Positions 1-8,800 of a stretch of DNA of 64,000 bases are shown one piece after another. The notes below the pieces were generated by a model. That model was not told the origin of the DNA, did not search any database, and saw only the letters and a list, made by a program, of their open reading frames with translations. The number at the start of each line of letters is the position of its first letter. The stretch's first letter is position 1. A program made the position numbers and the translations under genes. Origin of the DNA: Propionibacteriales bacterium (GTDB lineage: Bacteria; Actinomycetota; Actinomycetes; Propionibacteriales; Nocardioidaceae); assembly GCA_026392415.1 (NCBI GenBank), contig JAPLCC010000011.1, positions 62,001 through 126,000 of the forward strand, in the 5' to 3' direction.

Positions 1-62
1 GGCTCCAGCGGGAACGCAGCGGCTCCACGATGTCGACAGGGTTCATGGAGCGAGTATCGCGG

Positions 63-704
63 TCAGACGTTGAGCCAGGTGAGCACCGCCCGGACCCGAC
101 GGTGGTCGTCGGCGTCGGCGGGCAGGTCGAGCTTCGCGAAGATGCTGTTGATGTGCTTGGCCACGGCCTTCTCGGTGACCACCAGCGACTCCGCGATGCC
201 CGCGTTGGCGCGGCCTTCAGCCATCAGGGCGAGCACCTCGCGCTCACGCTCGGTGAGCCGTTCGATGGGCGAGTCCTTGCGGCGTTCGAGGACGGCGGCC
301 ACGACCGAGGGATCCAGCACCGTCGCCCCGGCCGCCACCCGTCGTACGGCGTCGACGAACTCGGCGACGTCGGACACCCGGTCCTTGAGCAGGTAACCCA
401 CCGCGCCCTCACCGCTCGCCAGCAGCTCGCGTGCATAGAGCTGTTCGACGTACTGCGACAGCACCAGCACCGGGAATCCCGGCCGTGTGGCGCGCGCAGC
501 GATCGCGGCGCGCAGGCCCTCGTCGGTGAACGTCGGCGGCATCCGTACGTCGACCACGGCCGCGTCGGCGCGCGGATCGGCGAGGGCGCGCTCGAGCTCG
601 GGCAGGTTGTCGACGGCGGCGATCACCTCGAAGCCCTTGGCCTCCAGGAGCTGGGTGAGCCCGGCCCGCAGGAGGGCGTGGTCCTCGGCGAGCACTACGC
701 GCAC
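63..704 (-). CDS. LuxR/NarL-family response regulator
   Basis: A two-component response regulator of 213 residues. The N-terminal receiver domain (about 1-120) has the acidic pocket AEDH near residue 7-10, the phospho-acceptor Asp52 in VVDVRMPP, and a conserved Lys in YLLKDR. The C-terminal LuxR helix-turn-helix starts at ERLTEREREVLALMAEG. The GTG start at 704 was chosen because the receiver domain begins directly there (VRVVLAEDHALL) and because it overlaps the end of the upstream kinase gene by 10 nt, typical of translational coupling. It should be phosphorylated by the kinase encoded just upstream and bind DNA as a dimer. The target is not known; the divergent MMPL exporter gene is the obvious candidate. 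Confidence 0.93.
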   Translation of the reverse strand: MRVVLAEDHALLRAGLTQLLEAKGFEVIAAVDNLPELERALADPRADAAVVDVRMPPTFTDEGLRAAIAARATRPGFPVLVLSQYVEQLYARELLASGEGAVGYLLKDRVSDVAEFVDAVRRVAAGATVLDPSVVAAVLERRKDSPIERLTEREREVLALMAEGRANAGIAESLVVTEKAVAKHINSIFAKLDLPADADDHRRVRAVLTWLNV

Positions 705-1822
705 GGAACCTCCCAGCTGACGACCGTCGGGCCACCGACCGGGCTCGACAGGGACATGGTGCCGTCGAAGGCAGCCAGGCGCGCGGCGATGCCCTGCAGA
801 CCGGAGCCGGCGCGGGGGTCTGCGCCGCCACGACCGTCGTCGCCGACCTCGCCGCGCAGCACTCCGTCGGAGTGCGTCAGCCGGACCCAGGTCTGCGCGC
901 CACCGGCGTGCTTGGTGGCATTGGCGAGGCACTCGGCGACGGTGAAGTAGACGGCCGACTCGACCGGCGCGGGCAGCCGCCCGGGCACGTCGAGGGCAAG
1001 CTCGACGGGCACGGCCATGTCCAGCGCGAGCGCCGACACCGCACCGGTCAGACCACGATCGGCCAGCACCGGTGGGTGGATCCCGCGGACGACGTCGCGC
1101 AGCTCGCCGAGCACGGCCGAGGAATTGGACCTGGCGTCGAGCACCAGACGGCGGGCCGCCTCGGGGTCGCTCTCGAACAGGTCTTCGGCGAGGCCCAGGC
1201 TCAGGGACACGGCAGCCAGGCGGGCCTGCGGGCCGTCGTGCAGGTCGCGCTCGATCCGGCGCAGCTCGGCGGCCGAATGGTCGACGACGACGGCGCGGGA
1301 CTCGGTCAGCACCTGAACCCGTTGTTCGAGCCGCTCGGTGCGACCGATGGTGAGGATCGCCCGGTCGACACTGGCCCGCGCGCGCATCAGCGGCCCGACG
1401 CCGTACCACCAGATCGGCCAGGTCACCACGGCGAGGAAAGTCAGGAGCGCCAGCAACGAGAGGACGAATCCGAACGTCATCGCCCACACCATCCAGAGCA
1501 GGTCGCGCCAGGTCATCGAGTCGGCGGCGCGGGTCTGGAGGTTGCGGAGCAGGCCGCCCGGCAGGGGTCGGTACGGCGCGACGAGCGGCGTCCCGAGGAG
1601 CCGCCCCGCCGTCGACCTGTGGACGCCGACCAGGGCGCGCATCAACGGCAACAAACCCGCGAGCAGGAGCACCCCGACCCAGACCACGACGAGCACCGCG
1701 CTGACGTTGACCAGCACGAAGACGACCACGACCGGCGCGAACAGCAGCACGTGGAGCGCGGCGTACCCGGTCGCCGCCCAGCGACCGGCGCGCTCGTCGA
1801 CGTACGGCACCGGATGGGTCAT
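695..1822 (-). CDS. Sensor histidine kinase, HisKA_3 type, membrane-bound
   Basis: A 375-residue sensor kinase paired with the response regulator downstream. The N-terminal half has four hydrophobic segments with a short proline- and basic-rich cytosolic stretch, resembling the 'putative sensor' membrane domain of actinobacterial NarL-type kinases. The phospho-acceptor His lies in RRIERDLHDGPQARL, the HisKA_3 signature. The ATPase domain follows, with the N box ECLANATKHA and the G box GDDGRGG. The ATG at 1822 (MTHPVPYV) was preferred; another in-frame ATG lies at 1831. The stop codon TAG lies inside the start region of the regulator gene. The signal sensed is not evident; the lack of a large extracellular loop suggests a membrane or envelope cue (inference). 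Confidence 0.92.
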   Translation of the reverse strand: MTHPVPYVDERAGRWAATGYAALHVLLFAPVVVVFVLVNVSAVLVVVWVGVLLLAGLLPLMRALVGVHRSTAGRLLGTPLVAPYRPLPGGLLRNLQTRAADSMTWRDLLWMVWAMTFGFVLSLLALLTFLAVVTWPIWWYGVGPLMRARASVDRAILTIGRTERLEQRVQVLTESRAVVVDHSAAELRRIERDLHDGPQARLAAVSLSLGLAEDLFESDPEAARRLVLDARSNSSAVLGELRDVVRGIHPPVLADRGLTGAVSALALDMAVPVELALDVPGRLPAPVESAVYFTVAECLANATKHAGGAQTWVRLTHSDGVLRGEVGDDGRGGADPRAGSGLQGIAARLAAFDGTMSLSSPVGGPTVVSWEVPCA

Positions 1823-1917
1823 GGGTCCCATCCTCCCGTGCCGCGGGTGATCGTGGCAGGGGTGCAGGCACCACCACGGGTCGGGTCGCTCCACCCCTGA
1901 CCCGCGGCGCCGGTGGC

Positions 1918-1931
1918 GGTTCGCTGGAACC
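1918..1931. promoter_or_regulatory. Inverted repeat in the two-component/MMPL divergent region
   Basis: A perfect dyad GGTTC-GCTG-GAACC sits 32 nt upstream of the MMPL start codon in the region shared with the divergent kinase gene. It could be the site for the neighbouring LuxR-type regulator, but only one copy is seen, so this is inference. The MMPL gene has a clear ribosome-binding site AAGGAG at 1952-1957. Confidence 0.35.
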
Positions 1932-1962
1932 AGCTTCCGATCCCTCCCACCAAGGAGTCCCC

Positions 1963-4152
1963 ATGTCCCGATTCCCGCTCAGTGCGATCCCCACCCGGGC
2001 CGCGCGCTGGAGCGCCACCCACCCGTGGCGCGCCATCGGCGCCTGGTTCCTGCTGGTCGCCGTCGCCGTCGGCCTCGCGATGACCGTGTCGACCAACGAG
2101 GTGAAGGATGCCGACTACCGGATCGGCGAGTCCGGCCGTGCCGAGGCGCTGCTCGACAGCGCCGGCCTCGACCACCCGCCGACCGAGAACGTGCTGATCA
2201 CCAGCAAGGCGGGGGGTCTCGACACGGCGGACGCCGAGGCAGCCGCCGGCGAGGTCGCGACCTCGATGGCCGACGTGGACGGTGTCGTCGCGGTCGGCGA
2301 CCCCGTCGCGAGCGAGGACGGCAGCGCGCTGCTCGTGCCCGTCGAGCTCGCTTCCGACGAGATCAATGCCGAGCCCCTGCTCGATGCGACGGCCGCCGTG
2401 CAGAAGGCGCATCCCGACCTCGTCGTCGAACAGGCAGGCGACGTCACCATAGACGAAGCCATCAACGAGCGGGTCGCCGAGGACCTCCACTCCGCCGAGT
2501 TCATCAGCCTGCCGATCACCCTGGTGCTGATGCTGCTCGCGTTCGGGGCGTTGATCGCCGCAGGGCTGCCGGTGCTGCTCGCTGCGACCAGCGTCGCGGC
2601 GACGATCGGGATCAGTGCCCCCGTCTCGTTGCTGGTGCCCGCGGAGCCCACGGTGACGAGCATGATCGTGCTGATCGGGATGGCCGTCGGTGTCGACTAC
2701 TCGCTCTTCTACCTCAAGCGCGAGCGCCAGGAACGAGCCGCCGGCCGATCGACTCTCGACGCCGTCACCATCGCTGCCGAGACGTCCGGCCACGCCATCC
2801 TCGTCTCCGGTGGCGCCGTGATCGCCGCACTGGCCGGGCTCTTCGTGCTCACCGATGTCACCTTCAACTCGCTCGCCACTGGTTCGATCATCGTGGTCGC
2901 TGTCGCCGTCCTCGGCTCCGTCACCGTGCTTCCGGCCCTGCTCGCGAAGCTCGGCCGCTGGGTCGACCGGCCCCGCGTCCCGCTGCTGTGGCGCCTCACC
3001 CGTCGATCCGCGCCCGGCGCGATCAGCGGTCGGCTCCTCGGTCCGGTCGTGCGGCACCCGGTGGTGGCGTTGACGGTCGCGACGATCGGCATCCTCGCGC
3101 TCGCCGTGCCCGCGCTGTCGATGAAGACCCACCAGGCCACCCCGGAAACGCTGCCCGGGGACATCGCGACCGTGCAGACGTTCCGCGCCATCACCTCGGC
3201 GTACCCGAGCGAGGGCACGTCCGCGCAGGTCGTCGTCACCGGCGCCGACCCGGTCGAGGCGAAAGCCGCGCTGGAGCGGCTCGCCGAGGCAGCCGGACAC
3301 TTCGACGACTTCGCCACCGCCGGTGCGCAGGTGCAGGTCTCCGAGGACGGAAACACGTCCGTGCTCGACCTGCCGATGCCCTACGAGGAGTCCGATGATC
3401 GAGCCACCGCGGCGATCGAGCGGTTGCGCGCGGACCTGGTGCCCGACGCGCTCGGCGACCTGACCGGGTCGGAGCACGCCGTCGGCGGCAGCGCTGCCGA
3501 AGCGCTGGACAGCTCGGAGAAGCAGTCGGCGCGGATGCCGATCCTGCTCGGGTTCGTGCTGCTGCTGACGATGCTGATGATGGTCGCGGCGTTCAGGAGC
3601 GTGATCCTCGGCGCGATCTCGACGGTGCTCAACCTGGCGTCGGTCGGCGTCGCGTTCGGCATCCTCGCGATCGTCTTCCAGCACGGATGGGGCGAGTCGC
3701 TGCTCGACTTCACCAGCCCCGGCTTCGTGATCGACTGGATCCCGGTGTTCGTCCTGGTGGTGCTGGTCGGCCTGTCGATGGACTACCACGTGTTCGTCCT
3801 CAGCCGGATCCGGGAGCTCATCGATGCTGGCCTGCCCACCCGCGAGGCGATCCACCGCGGCATCGCCGACACGGCGGGCGTCATCACCAGCGCTGCCGCG
3901 GTCATGGTCTCCGTGTTCGCCATCTTCGCGACCCTGTCGATGATGGAGATGAAGATGATGGGCGTCGGCCTCTCGGCCGCGATCCTCATCGACGCCACCG
4001 TCATCCGGCTGGTCGTGCTGCCCGCGATCCTGGTCCTGCTCGGGGACCGGGCCTGGCCCAAGCGGCGTACCCCGGTCGCCGCATCGGTGCCGGAGCTGTC
4101 ACCCACGTCGTGGGAGTCGCAGAACGGCGTGCTGGTGCCGACCGGCCGCTGA
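1963..4152 (+). CDS. MMPL-family RND transporter
   Basis: A 729-residue inner-membrane protein with the two-fold RND/MMPL architecture. Residues about 20-40 form TM1, followed by an extracytoplasmic porter domain (about 45-180) and a five-helix bundle containing the proton-relay type motif GVDYSLFYLKR near residue 245. The second half repeats the pattern, with a porter domain from about 385 to 520 and the motif SMDYHVFVLSR near residue 607. Both Asp-Tyr pairs are intact, so an active proton-driven exporter is expected. Actinobacterial MMPL proteins export lipids, siderophores or drugs; the substrate here is unknown. The start is supported by AAGGAG five nucleotides upstream of the ATG. The gene is divergent from a two-component system that may control it. 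Confidence 0.93.
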   Translation: MSRFPLSAIPTRAARWSATHPWRAIGAWFLLVAVAVGLAMTVSTNEVKDADYRIGESGRAEALLDSAGLDHPPTENVLITSKAGGLDTADAEAAAGEVATSMADVDGVVAVGDPVASEDGSALLVPVELASDEINAEPLLDATAAVQKAHPDLVVEQAGDVTIDEAINERVAEDLHSAEFISLPITLVLMLLAFGALIAAGLPVLLAATSVAATIGISAPVSLLVPAEPTVTSMIVLIGMAVGVDYSLFYLKRERQERAAGRSTLDAVTIAAETSGHAILVSGGAVIAALAGLFVLTDVTFNSLATGSIIVVAVAVLGSVTVLPALLAKLGRWVDRPRVPLLWRLTRRSAPGAISGRLLGPVVRHPVVALTVATIGILALAVPALSMKTHQATPETLPGDIATVQTFRAITSAYPSEGTSAQVVVTGADPVEAKAALERLAEAAGHFDDFATAGAQVQVSEDGNTSVLDLPMPYEESDDRATAAIERLRADLVPDALGDLTGSEHAVGGSAAEALDSSEKQSARMPILLGFVLLLTMLMMVAAFRSVILGAISTVLNLASVGVAFGILAIVFQHGWGESLLDFTSPGFVIDWIPVFVLVVLVGLSMDYHVFVLSRIRELIDAGLPTREAIHRGIADTAGVITSAAAVMVSVFAIFATLSMMEMKMMGVGLSAAILIDATVIRLVVLPAILVLLGDRAWPKRRTPVAASVPELSPTSWESQNGVLVPTGR

Positions 4153-4223
4153 TCCTCCTCGTGCAGCACCGCGGTGTTCTGCGCGTGGGCAGGGGCAGGC
4201 GTCGCTGCCGGGACCCGCTGCCC

Positions 4224-4673
4224 TCACTTGAAGCGGTTCCACTCCTCCAGGACGACCAAGGTCTTGGTGCTGGAGATCTGACCACCCGAGCGCAGCTGAC
4301 TGACGACTCGCCGGAGGTCCTCCACACCGTCGACCCGGATGCGCAGCAGCGCGTCGGGGTCACCGGCCAGGGTGAGCACCTCTTCGACCTCGGGGATGCC
4401 GGCGACGAACTCCATGATCTGGGCGAGATCCAGGTCGTCGGCGAACTGGAGCTCGGTCACCGCCTCGATGCCGCTGGCGATCCGCCCGTGGTTGATCTGC
4501 ACCGTGTAGCGCTCGATCACGCCCGTCTTCTCCAGGCGTGCGATCCGGCGCTGCACGGGCGCGACGGTCAGGCCGACGGCGCTCGCGATCTCTCGCAGCG
4601 GGCGGCGGGCGTTCTCCCGGAGGAGATCGAGGATCGCGCGATCGGTGCGGTCGAGAACCGCGTGGTCGGTCAC
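4224..4673 (-). CDS. Lrp/AsnC-family transcriptional regulator
   Basis: A 149-residue regulator with an N-terminal winged helix-turn-helix (LDRTDRAILDLLRENARR, then EIASAVGLTVAPVQRRI) and a C-terminal RAM/ligand-binding domain from about residue 65, ending in VVLEEWNRFK. The GTG start at 4673 places LDRTDRAIL at the usual distance from the N terminus; the open frame continues further upstream but runs through the intergenic operator region. It is divergent from an amino-acid dehydrogenase and a 2-oxoacid oxidoreductase. AsnC/Lrp proteins bind amino acids and commonly control the adjacent catabolic genes, so control of this module by its substrate amino acid is likely. Confidence 0.9.
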   Translation of the reverse strand: MTDHAVLDRTDRAILDLLRENARRPLREIASAVGLTVAPVQRRIARLEKTGVIERYTVQINHGRIASGIEAVTELQFADDLDLAQIMEFVAGIPEVEEVLTLAGDPDALLRIRVDGVEDLRRVVSQLRSGGQISSTKTLVVLEEWNRFK

Positions 4674-4708
4674 GCAACAAACACTACGCCAGGCAGGCAC
4701 TTTGTTGC
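4674..4708. promoter_or_regulatory. Candidate AsnC/Lrp operator (8-bp inverted repeat)
   Basis: GCAACAAA at 4674-4681 and TTTGTTGC at 4701-4708 form a perfect 8-bp inverted repeat with a 19-nt spacer. The left arm touches the GTG start of the AsnC gene. The centre-to-centre spacing of about 27 nt is not an exact number of helical turns. Its position in the divergent region and its AT content, unlike the flanks, suggest the autoregulatory site. Confidence 0.55.
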
Positions 4709-4804
4709 GCCCTCCGGCCGGAACGCCCGCCCATGATTGCGGATCATCGCCAAACTCGACGACGGCGGTTGTGATCGGGCCCACGCGGGCGCACGCTCGT
4801 GCGT

Positions 4805-5884
4805 ATGACGCTCACCGCCCCGCCCGTCGACCTCGTCTTCGAACGCACCGACGAGCTGGAGTCAGCCGCACACGAGCAGGTCGTCTTCTGTCGCGACCGC
4901 GCCACCGGCCTCCGGGCGATCATCGCCATCCACGACACGCGGCTCGGCCCGGCGCTCGGTGGCACCCGGTTCTTCCCCTACGCGTCCGAGGCGGAGGCAC
5001 TCACCGACGTGCTGCGGTTGTCGCAAGGCATGACGCACAAGGCCGCGGCCGCCGGCATCGCGCTGGGCGGCGGCAAGGCCGTCATCATCGGCCACCCGTC
5101 GAGGATCAAGACCCCCGACCTGCTTCGTGCCTACGGCCGGTTCGTCGACTCGCTGTCGGGCCGCTACTTCACCGCCGCCGACGTGGGCACCACCGCCGAG
5201 GACCTCGACGTCGTCGCGTCGGCGACCCGCTACGTCGTCGGCAGCAACGGCGGCTCCGGCGACAGCGGCCGTTCCACCGCCTACGGCGTGTTCTGCTCGA
5301 TGCGTACGGCGGCCGAGCACCGCTGGGGCGCGACCGGCCTCCAGGGCCGCACTGTCGGTGTGGAGGGAGTGGGCAAGGTCGGGACGCACCTGGTCGGGAT
5401 GCTCCTCGCCGAGGGCGCGCGGGTCACCGTCTCCGACACCTCCGACGCCTCGATCGAGCGCCTGGTCGCACAGCACCCCGACGTGACCGTCCGGCACGCG
5501 GTGATCGACGCACCGGTCGACGTCTACGCACCGTGCGCGATGGGCGCGACCCTCACGTCGACCTCCGTGGCCGGGCTCCGGGCGGAGATCGTCTGCGGTG
5601 CCGCCAACAACCAGCTCCTCGACTCACCCGTCGCCGCCCTCCTCCAGCAGCGCGGCATCAGCTGGGTTCCCGACTTCGTCGCGAACGCCGGCGGCCTGAT
5701 CCAGGTGGGTGGCGAGATCTGGAACCGCTCGTCCGACGAGGTGCAGGGCGACGTCGCTGCGATCGGCACCACGGTGCGGGAGATCCTCACCCGCGCGGAG
5801 ACCACCGGCCGCCTGTCGATCGACGTGGCGGCGGACATCGTCGAGGACCGCCTCGCCGCGGCCGGAAAGCAGGTCCAGTCATGA
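4805..5884 (+). CDS. Glu/Leu/Phe/Val-type amino acid dehydrogenase
   Basis: An NAD(P)-dependent amino-acid dehydrogenase of about 359 residues, the usual length for leucine, valine and phenylalanine dehydrogenases. The substrate-binding and catalytic lysines occur in GMTHKAAAAG and ALGGGKAVI, the conserved ADVGT motif follows, and the Rossmann glycine motif is GVEGVGKVGTHL. It should oxidatively deaminate a hydrophobic amino acid to its 2-oxoacid and ammonia. The ATG at 4805 was used; a GTG two codons earlier (4799) is equally possible because neither has a good ribosome-binding site. Its stop overlaps the start of the ferredoxin oxidoreductase gene (ATGA), so the two are coupled. Which of Leu, Phe or Val is preferred cannot be told. 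Confidence 0.9.
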   Translation: MTLTAPPVDLVFERTDELESAAHEQVVFCRDRATGLRAIIAIHDTRLGPALGGTRFFPYASEAEALTDVLRLSQGMTHKAAAAGIALGGGKAVIIGHPSRIKTPDLLRAYGRFVDSLSGRYFTAADVGTTAEDLDVVASATRYVVGSNGGSGDSGRSTAYGVFCSMRTAAEHRWGATGLQGRTVGVEGVGKVGTHLVGMLLAEGARVTVSDTSDASIERLVAQHPDVTVRHAVIDAPVDVYAPCAMGATLTSTSVAGLRAEIVCGAANNQLLDSPVAALLQQRGISWVPDFVANAGGLIQVGGEIWNRSSDEVQGDVAAIGTTVREILTRAETTGRLSIDVAADIVEDRLAAAGKQVQS

Positions 5885-8800
5885 CCGAGCTGTTGAACCG
5901 TCCGGCGTCCGAGCCGACGCCGTCGTACGACCTCGATGACCGGTTCCGCGTCGGCGCACCGCCGACCCTGCTGACCGGCGTCCAGGCGATCGCGCGCCTC
6001 CTCGTCGAGCACCGCGCCCTGGACAGGAGCCGCGGTCTGCACACCGCATCCTTCGTCTCCGGCTACCAGGGCAGCCCGCTGGGTGGCCTCGACAAGATGC
6101 TCGCCGACATGCAGGACGTGCTGGATGAGAACGACATCCGGTTCGTCCCCGGGCTCAACGAGGAGCTCGCCGCGACCTCGGTCTGGGGCAGCCAGGTCGA
6201 CCTCCCGGCGGCCAACGCGACCCATGACGGCGTCACCGGTTTCTGGTACGGCAAGGGCCCGGGCGTCGACCGCGCGACGGACGCCCTGCGCCACGCCAAC
6301 ATGTACGGCGTCAACCGACGTGGTGGCGCCGTCCTGCTGGTCGGCGACGACCCCGCCTCGAAGTCCTCGACGGTGCCGGCGGTGAGCGAGCGATCGCTGG
6401 CCGCGCTCGGCATTCCCGTCCTGTTCCCCCGCAACGCCGGCGAGATCGTGACGCTCGGGCTCCACGCCATCGAGATCTCCCGCGCCTCGGGCTGCGTCGT
6501 CGCCCTCAAGATCGTCGCCGACGTCGCCGACGGTGCCTGGGTGGTCGACGGTGCCGACGTGGCCGTCTCGCCCGTGATCCCGGCGATCGAGTGGAACGGT
6601 CACCCCTACGTCTACACGCAGAGCCCGATCGTGCTGCGCCCGGCGATGATCGTCGGCGCCGAGGCCGAGCTGGTGGGTCCGCGCACCGAGGTCGTCAAGG
6701 CGTACGCCGGCGCGAACCACCTCGACGTCATCGACGTCGACGTGACGGGCGCAACCACGGGTTTCGTCGCGTCCGGGAGCTGCTACGACTCGATGCGCCA
6801 GGCGATGACGGACCTCGGCATCACCGACGAGGCCCTCACCGCTGCCGGCATCCGGGTGCTCCGGCTCGGCATGATGAGCCCGGTCGACCCGGCGATCATC
6901 CACCGCTTCGCCGACGGCCTGGACCGCATCGTCGTCATCGAGGACAAGACCTCGTTCATCGAGACGCAGATCCGCGACATCCTCTACGGCACGCCGGCGG
7001 CACCCCAGGTCCTCGGCAAGCGCGACGCCACCGGGATGACGCTGGTCCCCGCCGACGGCGAGCTGACCTCCGGTCGCCTGCTGGCGCCGATGCGCCACCT
7101 CCTCCAGGGCGTCGTCGAGCTCAAGCCGCCGGCTGCCAAGCGCACGCCTCTTCCCCTGCTCTCGGCCAGTCGCGGGGCGTACTTCTGCAGCGGCTGCCCG
7201 CACAACCGCTCCACCGTCCTCCCCGAGGGCTCGATGGGCGGCGGCGGCATCGGTTGCCACGCGATGGTGACCATCTCCGACCGTCCGGAGAGCGCCGTGA
7301 CCGGCGTGACCCAGATGGGCGGCGAGGGGGCGCAGTGGATCGGGCAGGCCTGGTTCACCGACGCCCCCCACATCTTCCAGAACGTCGGCGACGGCACCTT
7401 CTTCCACTCGGCCCAGCTGGCCGTGCAGGCCTGCATCGCCGCCGGCGTCAACATCACCTACAAGGTGCTCTACAACGACGTCGTCGCCATGACCGGCGCG
7501 CAGGACGCCGAGGGTGCGCTCAAGGTGCCGCAGCTGACCCACAAGCTGCACACCGAGGGCGTCAAGAAGATCATCATCTGCGCCGACGAGCCGGAGCGGC
7601 ACCGCAAGCGCGACCTGGCCCCCGGCACCCTGCTCTGGGACCGGGACCGCCTCGACGAGGCACAGCGCCTGCTGCGCGACATCCCCGGCACCACCGTGCT
7701 GATCTACGACCAGCACTGCGCCGCCGACGCCCGCCGCCAACGCAAGCGCGGCACGCTGCCCACCCGCACCAAGCGGGTCGTCATCAACGAGGCCGTCTGC
7801 GAGGGCTGTGGCGACTGCGGCGTGAAGAGCAACTGCCTTTCGGTCCAGCCCGTCGACACCGAGTACGGCCGCAAGACCCGCATCGAGCAGACGTCCTGCA
7901 ACACCGACTACAGCTGCCTCGACGGCGACTGCCCGTCGTTCGTGACTGTCGAGACGGCGCCCGAGGCGTCCCGCTGGTCGAGGAGGTTGCGCAGCAACCG
8001 TCTCGAGACCAAGAAGAAGAAGAAGAGCTACCCGACGCCGCCGATCGTCGACGCCAGCCCGGCCGAGGAGCGGGTCACCTCGACCCAGAACGTCTTCATG
8101 GTCGGCATCGGCGGCACCGGCATCGTGACCGTCAATCAGGTCCTCGCGACCGCCGCCCTCCGGGCCGGGTACGCCGTCGAGTCGCTCGACCAGACCGGCC
8201 TGAGCCAGAAGGCGGGGCCGGTCGTCGGCCACCTGCGGTTCGCCGACGGAGACCTCGAGCCGGCCAACCGGCTGACGCCGGGATCGGCGGACTGCTTCCT
8301 CGGCTTCGACCTGCTCACCCTCGCCGAGGACCGCAACCTCGTCTTCGGCAGCGCCACCGCGACCCGCACGGTCGTCTCGACCAGCCGCACGGCCACGGGC
8401 GCGATGGTGCACGACACGACGGTCCAGCACCCCGACGAGGCCGGCCTCCTGGACCGCGTCCGGACCGCGAGTGCCGAGCTGTTCGACTTCGACGCCCTCG
8501 AGGCGGCCGACCGGATCTTCGGCAACACGGTGGCCGCGAACTTCCTCCTCGTCGGTGCAGCCCACCAGGCCGGTGCCCTCCGACTGCCCGCTGCCGCCAT
8601 CGAGGAGGCCATCGGGATCAACGGCACCGCGGTCGCCGCCAACATCGCGGCCTTCCGCTGGGGTCGCGCAGCCGTCGCCGACCCTGCGGCCTTCCGTGCT
8701 GCGAACGAGCGCACCGTCGTCGTCCGTGAGCGCCCGGTCGTGGCCTCGGTCGCCGCTGCCGGCCTCGAGGGTGAGCTGTTGCGCCTGGTCACCCTGCGCG

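Noticed and set aside
4645..5880. Extended in-frame start for the ferredoxin oxidoreductase
   Set aside because: The extension crosses the amino-acid dehydrogenase gene in another frame and is compositionally a shadow; the ATG at 5881 with ATGA coupling is the real start.
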